NCBI GenBank assembly: GCA_032622095.1
Contig: CP136067.1
Location: 59,435,899 to 59,499,898 of the forward strand
Origin: Siphonodentalium dalli
Lineage: Eukaryota > Mollusca > Scaphopoda > Gadilida > Siphonodentaliidae
DNA: 64,000 bases
Reading direction: 5' to 3'
Notes under the pieces: generated by a model
Told to the model about the DNA's origin: nothing
Databases searched by the model: none
Seen by the model: only the letters and a program-made list of their open reading frames with translations
Program-made: the position numbers and the translations under genes
In this document: positions 63,101-63,703 of the stretch, in pieces
How positions within the stretch are numbered: the stretch's first letter is position 1
How the letters are laid out: each line of letters starts with the position of its first letter

Positions 63101-63679
63101 AGCAATTCCTAATATTTCTATCTTAGTCAACGCAGACTGGATTGAGACATCTTTTTACTAATTTAAGCCATCTCGGGAAATATGTTAACACCCAGTGAAA
63201 AGCCATCTCTGTAGGGGATATGCAGTGCATTGTTTTTGTTCATGTTCTAATTAAGCAATCATCACTGTGAGCATACCTGTATTTTTTTAAGTTGGACAGT
63301 GTTTGGAATTTTCTGGTGGGTAAAGTTTATTATAAAAGTGTCACATACCTACCACTGGTCATTTATCAGCTTCAATGAAAATTGATAAATGAGATCTTAT
63401 ATTTCCAGATACTATGGTTATTAAGAATAAAAGCTGTTTTAAAAGTTTGTTACTCATAGAGAAACACCTATGCCAAGAAAATGAAGTAGAAATGTGATGG
63501 AAAATGAATAATTTTATCACAAGTAGCCTAATGCATTTGATTAATTTTTCTGCTTCTAGAACTATCACCCATTTACATACCAACCAATCAAATATACTGC
63601 ACCTAAGTCGGGTTCTGGAGTGCAAGCTCCATTGGCAAGGCCTGAACCAATCGAGATCGCGGACTATGGTATAGTTAAG
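1..63679 (+). CDS. ARHGAP35/ARHGAP5-like: p190 RhoGAP (ARHGAP35/ARHGAP5-like), internal part, 16 exons
   Basis: p190 RhoGAP proteins inactivate Rho downstream of Src-family kinases, integrins and RasGAP, acting at the membrane and on the actin cytoskeleton. Sixteen GT-AG exons join in one frame to 805 codons without a stop. Recognition rests on colinear similarity to vertebrate p190: a final FF domain, then pG1 (ARPVNLVLLGKG at its start, KPHGCLCVYSS in the middle), then pG2 (MMCGDPYSIDIPLGPLL, SYHDAI, HGYILVYSAKRKAS). The pG1 start has no GxxxxGK[ST] P-loop, as expected for a pseudo-GTPase. After pG2 comes a low-complexity, tyrosine-rich linker, which in vertebrates carries RasGAP-binding phosphotyrosines. 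The N-terminal GTPase domain, FF1 to FF3 and the C-terminal RhoGAP domain are outside the window. Introns reach about 13.8 kb. The gene is partial at both ends, and ARHGAP35 and ARHGAP5 orthology cannot be told apart, because invertebrates usually have one copy. Confidence 0.93.
126..495 (+). other. Intron, no recognisable feature
   Basis: A 370-bp intron between the two FF-domain exons. It has a GTGAGT donor and an AACAG acceptor. I see no repeat or additional coding signal in it. Confidence 0.7.
496..648 (+). CDS. p190 RhoGAP exon: end of last FF domain
   Basis: A 153-bp exon with acceptor AACAG at 491-495 and donor GTGAAT at 649. It restores the Arg codon and reads YQNMNKVDEDRKVCVLNHLG and onward to ILNQREAR. 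It completes the FF helices. Both boundaries split a codon after the second base. Confidence 0.88.
740..1260 (+). repeat. (TCCG)n-associated interspersed repeat, copy a
   Basis: The head is a foldback: CCCTCACTATTCGG facing a G-run ending GGGTATAC. A short TCCGTCCG run follows, then a degenerate 3' body with CACACCCTACTGCATGCC and CCTCATCCGATCATCACC. The body is shared, diverged, with 51490-52060. Other heads of this type lie near 5140, 11200, 23576, 28664, 40195 and 45986. Confidence 0.7.
1969..2065 (+). CDS. p190 RhoGAP exon: start of pG1
   Basis: A 97-bp exon with acceptor CTCTTCAG and donor GTATGT. It encodes EERTLEHQEARPVNLVLLGK and then GNLTTRLIEEIR. The VNLVLLGKGNL stretch matches the first beta strand of vertebrate pG1 (NLALVGREGLAREL in p190A) and lacks a P-loop consensus. 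It ends in phase 0. Confidence 0.92.
2108..3118 (+). repeat. Interspersed repeat with 'ACTAGCAGGTTAGCCCG' head, copy 1
   Basis: It starts after an AT run with ACTAGCAGGTTAGCCCG and contains CGCCAGTTTTACCCGATTTG. It ends with CAGCCGTTTTCGAGTC followed by GGACACATATAT. The same head, middle and tail occur at 58319-59290 on the same strand (ACTAGAAGGTGACCCG, CGCCAGTTTAACCCGATTTG, CGGCCGTTTTCGAGTTCATC). Internal sequence differs, so one or both copies are mosaics. The superfamily is not assigned. Confidence 0.65.
3758..4003 (+). mobile_element. TTAA-flanked MITE, family 2, copy 1
   Basis: A 246-bp element between TTAA at 3754-3757 and 4004-4007. It has the family ends (CTCTTTCATGATT ... CATGGAAGGG) and internal ATTCTCTTATA hairpin halves. 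It is more diverged than the copies at 13268 and 15251. TTAA duplications are typical of piggyBac and Kolobok elements. Confidence 0.75.
5098..5560 (+). repeat. (TCCG)n-associated repeat, copy b, with C-run
   Basis: TCCTTCCGTCCGTCTGTCTG at 5151-5172 is followed by the family body 'GATAACTCAAATATTTT...GATCAGAACCAAATTT'. A run of about 14 C lies near 5368, and A/T runs follow. The body resembles the copies at 11198 and 46500. Confidence 0.7.
5967..6032 (+). mobile_element. Truncated TTAA MITE, family 2
   Basis: Only the first quarter of the family is present: TTAA at 5963-5966, then CCCAAGGCTGTGGTGGTG, GCATTACAGATCCTG and GTGCATTCTCTTATA. It then stops abruptly. It is oriented like the copies at 15251 and 18503. 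Confidence 0.55.
6079..6200 (+). repeat. Dispersed repeat shared with 42823-43366
   Basis: AGTACATAACAGTATACTCT opens both copies, and CATCTGCCGATTGTGATC followed by CTCTCGTT closes both. The copy here is about 120 bp and the one at 43 kb about 540 bp, so this one appears internally deleted. Confidence 0.65.
6297..6420 (+). CDS. p190 RhoGAP exon: pG1
   Basis: A 124-bp exon with acceptor TTACAG and donor GTATGA. It reads ELCVEDIFSYRKHVYSLDYR and ends NFKPHG. It matches the vertebrate pG1 segment with 'YELSLRPIEGNVR...FQPHG'. One base of the Gly codon carries over. Confidence 0.92.
6421..8463 (+). other. Intron, nothing recognised
   Basis: A 2-kb intron inside pG1. Short open frames (6706-6915, 7200-7585, 8156-8413) show no family resemblance and no conserved composition. 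I could not match it to the repeats elsewhere in the window. Confidence 0.55.
8464..8659 (+). CDS. p190 RhoGAP exon: pG1 core
   Basis: A 196-bp exon with acceptor GTCAG and donor GTAATG. It starts GCLCVYSSVESLNYIEECLR, equivalent to vertebrate [20 protein letters not shown]. It continues through IPIVIIQMLNPDCSEKEMVD to LIVARR, the hydrophobic strands of the G-domain fold. Confidence 0.94.
8660..10870 (+). other. Intron, nothing recognised
   Basis: A 2.2-kb AT-rich intron. The only local structure I see is a short (GTACAT)n run near 9233-9252 and poly-A/T tracts. No extra exon in the required phase was found. Confidence 0.55.
10871..11023 (+). CDS. p190 RhoGAP exon: end of pG1
   Basis: A 153-bp exon with acceptor TTTGGACAG and donor GTCAGT. 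It reads FRCEFVDIPSDGDTSIEETN and ends DSLEPDIR. It corresponds to vertebrate 'LQCAFVDP...EKQINQVLKGLLE', the end of pG1. Both boundaries fall after the second base of an Arg codon. Confidence 0.92.
11198..11690 (+). repeat. (TCCG)n-associated repeat, copy c
   Basis: The foldback head ACACCCTTTTGAAAAAAAGG is followed by CCGTCCGTCTGTCCGTCCGT. A body with 'CCGATAACTCTATTTTG' and 'AAGTTCGAATATGGGTT' follows. The tail has GGACAACAAGACGGACGGAC, the complement of the TCCG run. Confidence 0.7.
12016..12086 (+). mobile_element. Half copy of the 8-bp-TSD MITE
   Basis: It begins GGGCTAGCATCACTAAATTC, continues through the CTCTGGGGACCTCATTCTGC core, and ends at the family terminus TTTCAAGGCTTG. Only the right half of the hairpin element is recognisable. 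Confidence 0.65.
12461..12724 (+). CDS. p190 RhoGAP exon: pG2
   Basis: A 264-bp exon with acceptor ATATTTCAG and donor GTAAGA. Its strongest matches to vertebrate p190 are MMCGDPYSIDIPLGPLL (vertebrate LMCGDSFSADLLLAPVL), LMSYHDAI and WYHGYILVYSAKRKAS (vertebrate LVHGYIVFYSAKRKAS). This is the most diagnostic exon of the gene. Confidence 0.97.
12725..13070 (+). other. Intron, no recognisable feature
   Basis: A 346-bp intron within pG2. It is AT-rich and holds no repeat that I recognise. Confidence 0.65.
13071..13249 (+). CDS. p190 RhoGAP exon: pG2 second half
   Basis: A 179-bp exon with acceptor GTCTTCAG and donor GTACGT. It reads SFTQFLPEVPMLLLAITDSG and continues through VAEGNSLADRLKARF. 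It aligns with vertebrate '[20 protein letters not shown]...LTEGEEIAQEIDGRF'. It ends with one base of the next codon. Confidence 0.95.
13268..13545 (+). mobile_element. TTAA-flanked MITE, family 2, copy 2
   Basis: A 278-bp element between intact TTAA at 13264-13267 and 13546-13549, beginning 14 bp after the preceding exon donor. Its ends CCCTTCCATGATTGGAGC and GCTCCAGTCATGAAAGGG are inverted repeats. Inside are two ATTCTCTTATATATG hairpins. Confidence 0.85.
13635..13712 (+). repeat. AGTCGACT-rich short repeat
   Basis: About 75 bp with GTAGTCAACTAGTCGG, then GTTAGTCGACTACTAGTC and ACTAGTCG, which are overlapping palindromic units. Such runs occur near the ends of some hAT elements, but no TIR pair or target duplication was found here. 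Confidence 0.4.
15001..15246 (+). mobile_element. TTAA-flanked MITE, family 3, copy 1
   Basis: A 246-bp element between TTAA at 14997-15000 and 15247-15250. It begins CCCTTTGTTTACTAAATTG and ends GTATTTATTAAAGAAAGG. The second TTAA is shared with the family 2 element that follows. Similar copies lie at 19053 and, more decayed, near 34330 and 42560. Confidence 0.7.
15251..15486 (-). mobile_element. TTAA-flanked MITE, family 2, copy 3 (reverse orientation)
   Basis: A 236-bp element with TTAA at 15247-15250 and 15487-15490. It starts CCCTTTCATGATGGGAGC and has CGCATATATAAGAGAATG hairpin arms inside. Orientation is opposite to the copy at 13268. Confidence 0.82.
16638..17084 (+). mobile_element. 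Foldback MITE with perfect 8-bp target duplication (hAT/P-like), copy 1
   Basis: The element is flanked by GTCAGGTG at 16630-16637 and 17085-17092. Terminal inverted repeats run CAAGTCTGAGTTTAGGGTGC on the left against GCACACAAAACTCAGACTTG on the right. Each end carries a hairpin built from GAATGAGGTCCCCAGAGGG and its complement. The middle has GTTCCCAAATGGTGAATATT and AAGATGAGGCCTAAGCAG. An 8-bp duplication is typical of hAT and P elements. It has no coding capacity. Confidence 0.88.
17403..17577 (+). repeat. 29-bp minisatellite, six units
   Basis: Six head-to-tail units of 29 bp, core TTATCCATGTGATGCCATAC. Units 1 to 3 read ATACTC, unit 4 reads ATAATC, and units 5 and 6 additionally read CTATG for CCATG. 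Variants are therefore ordered along the array. Confidence 0.93.
18503..18730 (-). mobile_element. TTAA-type MITE, family 2, copy 4 (reverse orientation)
   Basis: It starts CCCTTTCATGATGGGAGC and ends CCAGTCATGGAAGGG with TTAA at 18731-18734. The left TTAA is mutated (TAAA). Internal hairpins (TTCTCTTATATATGGGAG, CATATATAAGAGAATGC) are recognisable. Confidence 0.75.
18832..19027 (+). CDS. p190 RhoGAP exon: end of pG2 and start of linker
   Basis: A 196-bp exon with donor GTGGGT. The acceptor is a tandem TAGCAG: using TAG gives TAVYTTFLKDVWERR, using CAG drops one Ala. TFLKDVWERREE corresponds to vertebrate 'PFFKDVVEKKN' at the end of pG2. The rest (EEFFEPEDGPCPPAYEEEDN and on) is acidic and proline-rich, so probably disordered linker. 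Confidence 0.9.
19053..19253 (+). mobile_element. TTAA-flanked MITE, family 3, copy 2
   Basis: A 201-bp element between TTAA at 19049-19052 and 19254-19257, only 25 bp after an exon end. It shares 'CCCTTTCTGTACTAAATGG', 'CTGAACATTTCC' and 'GGGTATTTATTAAAGA' with the 15001 copy. Confidence 0.7.
20303..20413 (+). repeat. Fragment of dispersed repeat shared with 26699
   Basis: AGAACAAAGTCTATCTGTTT, then TGTTCTTTTCGATTATACT, then ACCCACCACGAAGTCATCTAG match 26705-26813 in the same orientation. Similarity stops at TCTAG, where the GATATC element begins. Confidence 0.65.
20414..21112. mobile_element. GATATC-rich inverted-repeat element
   Basis: About 700 bp bounded by inverted repeats of roughly 44 bp: TATGGGGCGCCGTTCT on the left and AGAACGGCGCCCCATA on the right, each extended by CTATTTA... 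to the first GTGATATCA. Inside are about 19 GATATC hexamers spaced at irregular intervals, mostly as TGATATCA with AT-rich spacers. It interrupts a dispersed repeat at CTAG; the exact target duplication is unclear (TCTAG left, CTCTAG right). No ORF is present. Confidence 0.75.
21422..21820 (-). pseudogene. C-terminal part of DDE-type transposase-like protein, frameshifted
   Basis: An open frame of 132 codons starting MDVIANARRSQPYTVKYLRY and ending DYHTFYDSLSHN. It directly follows the stop of the core frame (LIYIPHN stop), and one inserted or deleted base would join the two. I infer that it is the C-terminal domain of the same protein: the charged segment RDIPKRPRRQ is followed by a plausible natural end. 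Confidence 0.7.
21820..23088 (-). pseudogene. DDE-type transposase-like core (422 codons)
   Basis: The longest open frame in the window, with no introns. Residues 8-110 hold RCSEGWK and Cys/charged segments (CTNRCKQTKEC). Residues 230-238 have QCDVCCSF, a likely metal-binding knuckle. The C-terminal half looks RNase H-like, with candidate acidic residues D281 (LTADMES), D357 (IFTDGCTNQNRN) and E400 or E409 (KGHTQ...MEADSVHSTIE). From memory, this pattern is common in multicopy uncharacterised proteins of arthropods and molluscs. I did not assign a superfamily. GHTQ and MEAD are separated by four residues (IYIW) that look like a 12-bp insertion. An in-frame TAG just upstream and a frameshift at the 3' end make it non-functional as it stands. 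Confidence 0.72.
23104..23570 (-). pseudogene. Acidic N-terminal region of the transposase-like gene, two frames
   Basis: Two overlapping frames. The upstream one reads VFPDGEQVCEEVVRTED and on to ACLEDEEHLYTC. The downstream one reads FLDDSDNDPDWSPDENKQPA and ends KIPKPQSWK at a TAG, after which the core frame continues in the same phase. A frameshift near 23300 and the TAG near 23101 are lesions. The composition (acidic, Ser-rich, then KRKRRNK) suggests a linker with a nuclear-localisation-like cluster. Confidence 0.6.
23576..24165 (+). repeat. (TCCG)n-associated repeat, copy d, inserted in the transposase-like gene
   Basis: It has the foldback head TATACCCCCACTTTCGAAG facing AAATGGGGGGTATAC, a (TCCG)n run, three tandem degenerate body units (each with TATGAACCGATTT), and the tail GCCATGGTGGGGGTATG with CACCTCTTGT. 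It separates the N-terminal coding piece (24166-24343) from the rest of the gene, so it is a secondary insertion. Confidence 0.75.
24166..24317 (-). pseudogene. N-terminal coding piece of the transposase-like gene
   Basis: It reads NADFQLFRGKRLVEMSRQQT, is Ser-rich, then ends SEPTWTLDRQVDTTR at the (TCCG)n insertion. Its upstream edge is the TTAA at 24318-24321. Sequence on the far side of the TTAA element (25904 onward) supplies a plausible ATG three codons before, so the original start codon was cut off by that insertion. Confidence 0.6.
24322..25899. mobile_element. 1.58-kb non-autonomous element with TTAA duplication and subterminal palindromes
   Basis: Flanked by TTAA (24318-24321 and 25900-25903), with terminal inverted repeats CACGTTGAGTGCC and GGCACTCAACGTG. 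Near each end lie two copies of an 18-bp inverted motif, CTACGAG-ATAA-CTCGTAG (24472-24489, 24536-24553, 25827-25844, 25868-25885). TTAA duplications point to piggyBac- or Kolobok-type transposition. It contains no ORF over about 75 codons, so it would need a transposase from elsewhere. Confidence 0.85.
25904..26310 (-). other. 5' flank of the transposase-like gene
   Basis: This continues the older sequence interrupted at TTAA. A 91-codon minus-strand frame ending at 25900 has no recognisable domain. An ATG in another frame about ten bases from the TTAA fits the start of the transposase-like protein. The outer ends of the host transposon could not be located. Confidence 0.4.
26699..27485 (+). 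repeat. Dispersed repeat with internal hairpin, longest copy
   Basis: It starts ATAATAAGAACAAAGTCTAT. A hairpin at 26938-27061 has arms GTCGTGGGAGTGTGTGTTAT and AACACACACTCACACGAC. It ends near GATGGGCTATGTAAAT. A diverged copy is at 55680-56310 and fragments are at 3655 and 20303. A 131-codon frame inside (27090-27485) is not convincingly coding. Confidence 0.65.
28258..28368 (+). repeat. 28-bp tandem repeat, four units
   Basis: Four units of 28 bp with core CACTATCGTTTTCTGTATG and GAATTCTA, increasingly degenerate towards the 3' end. Confidence 0.85.
28664..29230 (+). repeat. (TCCG)n-associated repeat, copy e
   Basis: The foldback head CCCCCGATCTCCGATGGAG is followed by GGGGGTATATAG and about 100 bp of CCGTCCGTCCTT-type microsatellite (28708-28802). 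A body with repeated TTATG(A/C)CCCTTTTTCGACTT segments follows. Confidence 0.8.
29231..31389 (+). other. Intron part, nothing recognised
   Basis: Unannotatable intron sequence. Open frames (29749-30099, 30289-30471, 31010-31222) show no family resemblance. Confidence 0.5.
31390..31560 (+). repeat. GCGGT-motif cluster
   Basis: A GC-rich pocket with repeated GCGGT(T/A)AC-like motifs on both strands (GGGCGGTTCGCGGTAAATTG, ACGCGGTTACACGCGGTCAC, GGCGGTAACG, TGCGGTGACCAGCGGTAAG, TACCGCCCAGTACCGCGGG). The spacing is irregular. Its origin is unknown. Confidence 0.6.
31640..32515 (+). repeat. Old (TCCG)n-family repeat, copy f
   Basis: Two decayed body units (AGAGTTATC, 'TATGGAGGTTTGCCATC') precede the same tail seen in copy d, GCCATGGTGCGGGTATG and CAACCTCTTGTT. 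The microsatellite head is almost lost. Confidence 0.55.
32820..33001 (+). CDS. p190 RhoGAP exon: linker with pYxxP-type motif
   Basis: A 182-bp exon with acceptor TTTACAG and donor GTACAG. It reads SQDTEDSEVPYDQPPHIYSD, then a Ser run, PYDYDPSACGDEEKLIRPSL and KQRKGIPK. Y in PYDQPP has Pro at +3, the consensus bound by RasGAP and Crk SH2 domains. Vertebrate p190A has an analogous RasGAP-binding Tyr (DYAEP) in this part of the protein. Low complexity indicates disorder. Confidence 0.9.
33002..33859 (+). other. Intron, nothing recognised
   Basis: An 858-bp AT-rich intron between two linker exons, with no repeat recognised. Confidence 0.6.
33860..34030 (+). CDS. p190 RhoGAP exon: basic/Ser linker, phase 1-1
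   Basis: A 171-bp exon (57 codons) with acceptor ATGTTGCAG and donor GTTAAG. It reads ARMRMHHRSLPPLERSTFSI, then KSLDELTTSGKMPRFRKSES and KIPAKAEK. It is basic, with RSxxP and RKSES-type sites that look like kinase or 14-3-3 motifs (inference). Its length is a multiple of three with the same phase at both ends, so it can be skipped without a frameshift. Confidence 0.85.
34330..34583 (+). repeat. Decayed family 3 MITE-like repeat
   Basis: 'AGTAAAAGTATAAAATGGAATGG' variants near the start and 'AAGTATTTATTTTCAAAGGG' before TTAA at the end recall the copies at 15001 and 19053. The 5' TTAA is not clear. Confidence 0.45.
35203..35256 (+). CDS. p190 RhoGAP microexon, 54 bp, phase 1-1
   Basis: The acceptor is TTTGGTTTGTAG and the donor GTAATC. 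It encodes GLRKSLCSLFSPLMPTSK in the frame required by its neighbours. Symmetric phase suggests an optional cassette. The evidence is a good splice-site pair plus frame compatibility; there is no homologue to confirm it. Confidence 0.6.
35407..36869. mobile_element. TA-flanked, Tigger/pogo-like non-autonomous element
   Basis: CAGTGAAACCTGCTTTGAGC at the left is the inverted counterpart of the right end (ATAACAGGTTTCACTG), each next to TA (35405-35406 and 36870-36871). The subterminal sequence has repeated 'GAGCGACCACCTGTC' units in inverted orientation (35500 and 36810). CAGTGAAACCT ends with TA duplication are typical of Tc1/mariner, pogo and Tigger. The 1463-bp body has no transposase ORF. 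Confidence 0.8.
37413..37822 (+). mobile_element. Foldback MITE with perfect 8-bp target duplication, copy 2
   Basis: GCTTCATG at 37405-37412 and 37823-37830 flanks a 410-bp relative of the element at 16638. It has the same ends (CAAGCCTGAG ... CTCAGGCTTG), GAATGAGGTCCCCAGAGGG hairpins and CCAAATGGGGAATATTGTG middle. Confidence 0.88.
37967..38058 (+). repeat. 29-bp tandem repeat, three units
   Basis: Three units of GCCAACGGAGATTATTACCT plus CCGCATCAT. The first unit has one substitution (CCAATGG). Confidence 0.9.
38227..38482 (+). mobile_element. Foldback MITE with perfect 8-bp target duplication, copy 3 (short form)
   Basis: CATGTTTG at 38219-38226 and 38483-38490 flanks 256 bp. The termini are CAAGCCTTGAAATATAGTG and its inverse. 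The body is just two hairpins, GAATGAGGTCCCCAGAGGG type, without the 'CCAAATGG' middle of the longer copies. Confidence 0.88.
39287..39331 (+). CDS. p190 RhoGAP microexon, 45 bp, phase 1-1
   Basis: The acceptor is TATAATCGTAG and the donor GTAATT. It encodes AWALNDKRDLRGAHT in frame. It is symmetric and short, so probably an optional cassette in the linker. Support is splice sites and phase only. Confidence 0.55.
40193..40530 (+). repeat. (TCCG)n-family repeat, copy g
   Basis: It has the foldback head GCCCGTTTATAAAAAACAGG and 'TTGCTGTCTGTCC', followed by two body units containing CCAGGTTCAAATTCGGGATC / CAGGTCAAGTTCGAATTTGG and AGTTATGGCCCTTT. Confidence 0.6.
41025..42250. mobile_element. 1.2-kb region bounded by imperfect inverted repeats
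   Basis: Left arm: ACACCTACAGTTTTTG, TCTGGAAAGA, TTCCACGGATTGTCCGTG. Right arm: its inverse, with CTCACGGATTGACATTTTC, TCTTTCCAGACACTC and ACTGTAGGTATT. The interior contains two related segments with CAATACGT(A/T)TAATCACAAG. There is no ORF. It is probably a non-autonomous DNA transposon; the target duplication is not resolved. Confidence 0.55.
42823..43366 (+). repeat. Dispersed repeat, long copy of 6079-6200
   Basis: It opens AGTACATAACAGTATACTCT and closes CATCTGCCGATCGTGATCAG plus CTCTCGTT, as in the short copy in intron 3. It has no coding capacity. Confidence 0.6.
43367..45985 (+). other. Intron part, nothing recognised
   Basis: AT-rich intron sequence. Small open frames (44430-44621, 44540-44800, 44810-45037, 45596-45856) have no recognisable domain or splice context. 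Confidence 0.5.
45986..46755 (+). repeat. (TCCG)n-family repeat with AGCTCACCTGAG foldback head, copy h
   Basis: The head TAGCTCACCTGAGACGAAG facing TCTCTGGTGGAGCTATAG is followed by CGTCCGTCCGTGCGTCTGTC. Two body units follow with GGTCACTGGGTCAAATAG, then a decayed body and a run of about 19 C (46738-46756). Similar body units continue at 47830-48300. Confidence 0.8.
47052..47525 (+). mobile_element. Foldback MITE family, copy 4 (rearranged)
   Basis: It has the hairpin units GAATGAGGTTCCCAGAGGG and GAATGAGGTCCCCAGAGGG, the AGGCCTCATCTTCTGGGAAG segment duplicated, and the terminus CTCAAGGCTTG. No matching 8-bp duplication was found. A partial fifth copy follows at 47585-47820. Confidence 0.7.
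47585..47820 (+). mobile_element. Foldback MITE family, partial copy 5
   Basis: It contains GCGGGCTAGCATCACCAAATTC, TTAGGCCTCATCTTCTGGG, AAATTTCCCTTCTAGGAAG and GGTGCCCAATGGGTGAATAT, all shared with 47100-47350. It lacks termini. Confidence 0.6.
48340..49845 (+). other. Intron part, nothing recognised
   Basis: A minus-strand open frame of 146 codons (48438-48878) has a proline-rich C-terminal part but no domain I recognise and no splice context. A short tandem duplication (TGTTTTACGATA(G/C)GGCACA) lies at 49293-49350. Confidence 0.5.
49846..49887 (+). CDS. p190 RhoGAP microexon, 42 bp, encoding one NPGY repeat unit
   Basis: The acceptor is TTTATTCCACAG and the donor GTAAGA. It encodes DGVIENPGYVSADS in frame, phase 1-1. 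It is clearly related to the unit GPRVIENTNYVSA repeated in the next exon (shared VIEN..YVSA), which supports it as a real exon. NPGY fits the NPxY motif bound by PTB domains. Confidence 0.8.
50764..51077 (+). CDS. p190 RhoGAP exon: tandem NTNYVSA repeat array
   Basis: A 314-bp exon with acceptor CATTACAG and donor GTAAGT. It begins VGILENYMMPGSRNSTNYTL, then four 13-residue repeats GP(R/N)(V/I)IENTNYVSA (50826-50981), then KIGPIDNGGYASVADARPPE and YPWQHPSHLP. The array supplies at least seven evenly spaced tyrosines counting the flanking diverged units. It is predicted disordered. It ends in phase 0. The first two units differ at only 1 of 39 bases, so the expansion is recent or homogenised. 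Confidence 0.88.
50826..50981 (+). repeat. Coding 39-bp tandem repeat, four units
   Basis: Units start GGTCCAAGAGTCATAGAAAA, GGTCCAAGAGTCATAGAAAA, GGACCAAGAATCATAGAAAA and GGTCCAAACGTGATTGAAAA. The period of 39 keeps the reading frame. Differences between units are mostly silent or conservative (V/I, R/N), suggesting selection for the peptide. Confidence 0.93.
51490..52060 (+). repeat. Decayed body of (TCCG)n-family repeat, shared with 870-1260
   Basis: CACACCCTGCAGGCCAGATC, CATCCAATCGTCACCAAACC and 'AAGATGGGAGC' match the copy in intron 2. It consists of several degenerate units of the same body. Confidence 0.55.
52075..52200 (+). repeat. Duplicated segment, partner at 50185-50330
   Basis: Both have TTTCATCT(G/A)(G/A)ACAATAC, TTTATCATTC, ACTGCTCAGCATAAAATTA and GTGTCATTGACATTT. 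This indicates a diverged short dispersed or segmental repeat on either side of the array exon. Confidence 0.6.
53480..53727 (+). mobile_element. TTAA-flanked MITE, family 2, copy 5
   Basis: A 248-bp element between TTAA at 53476-53479 and 53728-53731. It has ATTCTCTTATATATGCGAG hairpin arms and GCTCCAGTCATGAAGGG at the end. Orientation is as at 13268. Confidence 0.8.
53732..55679 (+). other. Intron part, mostly nothing recognised
   Basis: One short + strand frame (54192-54296, starting ATGGCGAACATAGCAGAG) ends at a TGTAAGG that could be a donor. See findings. Otherwise AT-rich sequence without recognised repeats. Confidence 0.45.
55680..56310 (+). repeat. Dispersed repeat, diverged copy of 26699-27485
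   Basis: It shares GAACAAAGTCAATCTAT, CCCAATAACACACCCAC, 'TTATTCCCATA' and CAGATGGGCTATGTAAATG with the copy in the large intron. The interior is more decayed. Confidence 0.6.
57285..57865 (+). repeat. Left arm of a 3.2-kb long inverted repeat
   Basis: CTGGGTTGATTTGTGACATC, ACCGAGATGGCCACCAAATG, CCTGTTTGAAACTGGTGGC and AACCAAATATGTCCAAATTTC appear in inverted order at 59875-60445. The arms are roughly 580 bp and diverged. Confidence 0.7.
58319..59290 (+). repeat. Interspersed repeat with 'ACTAGAAGGTGACCCG' head, copy 2
   Basis: It has the head ACTAGAAGGTGACCCGACTT, a duplicated internal segment with ATTTCCACTCAAGTATATAA (58520 and 58700), the tail CGGCCGTTTTCGAGTTCATC, then (ACACAC)AG microsatellite and AT-rich end. 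It lies inside the long inverted repeat. It is the same family as 2108-3118. Confidence 0.7.
59875..60445 (-). repeat. Right arm of the 3.2-kb long inverted repeat
   Basis: It contains GAAAATTTGACATATTTAGG, GCCACCTGTTTCAAACGG, GGTCGCCATTTTTGTGGCC and GATGACATCATAAACCCAG, the inverted counterpart of 57285-57865. Confidence 0.7.
60453..60943 (+). repeat. Direct duplication (162 bp twice) around a SINE/MITE fragment
   Basis: The segment from TTTTTTCTGATGCCTGATAT to CAGATTTTCACGATA occurs at 60453-60614 and 60782-60943, offset 329 bp, with only a few substitutions. Between them, 60635-60781 copies 62245-62395 (TCAACACAGCATTGTGAGTT to GTATCAACCCATA). Confidence 0.85.
60944..62200 (+). other. Intron part, mostly nothing recognised
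   Basis: The only structure seen is TATCCCTCTACATCTGCAGA at 61880-61899, also present at 60614-60633, suggesting that the two places exchanged sequence. No exon signals in the right phase were found. Confidence 0.5.
62202..62347 (+). mobile_element. Candidate tRNA-derived SINE
   Basis: GAGCTCGATAGCCGAACGGT followed by TAGCGAGGTGGAC resembles a tRNA 5' half with A box (TAGCCGAACGG). A weak B-box-like GAGTTAGCGCCC follows about 50 bases later. It has no CCA-type acceptor pairing or intact T arm. A partial copy lies at 60635-60733. Confidence 0.5.
62352..62552. mobile_element. Near-perfect 0.2-kb hairpin MITE (TTAA type)
   Basis: Arms of about 97 bp, with one mismatch, surround a loop AAGAGCT. 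The ends are CCCTTTCAGTGCCAAGTCC and GGACTTGGCACTGAAAGGG. The right flank is TTAA and the left flank is TGAA, so one of the two target sites is mutated. The near-perfect arms suggest recent activity or gene conversion. Confidence 0.85.
62557..63559 (+). other. Intron end, nothing recognised
   Basis: The last kilobase of the 12.5-kb intron. No repeat or exon is recognised. The branch/polypyrimidine region before 63560 is TTTTTCTGCTTCTAG. Confidence 0.6.
63560..63679 (+). CDS. p190 RhoGAP exon: linker before RhoGAP domain
   Basis: A 120-bp exon (40 codons), phase 0 at both ends, with acceptor TGCTTCTAG and donor GTATGG. It encodes NYHPFTYQPIKYTAPKSGSG, then VQAPLARPEPIEIADYGIVK. KYTAP is another Tyr with Pro at +3. 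The next exons, outside the window, should carry the RhoGAP domain. Confidence 0.82.
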
Positions 63680-63703
63680 GTATGGATGATTGCAGTCTGT
63701 ATG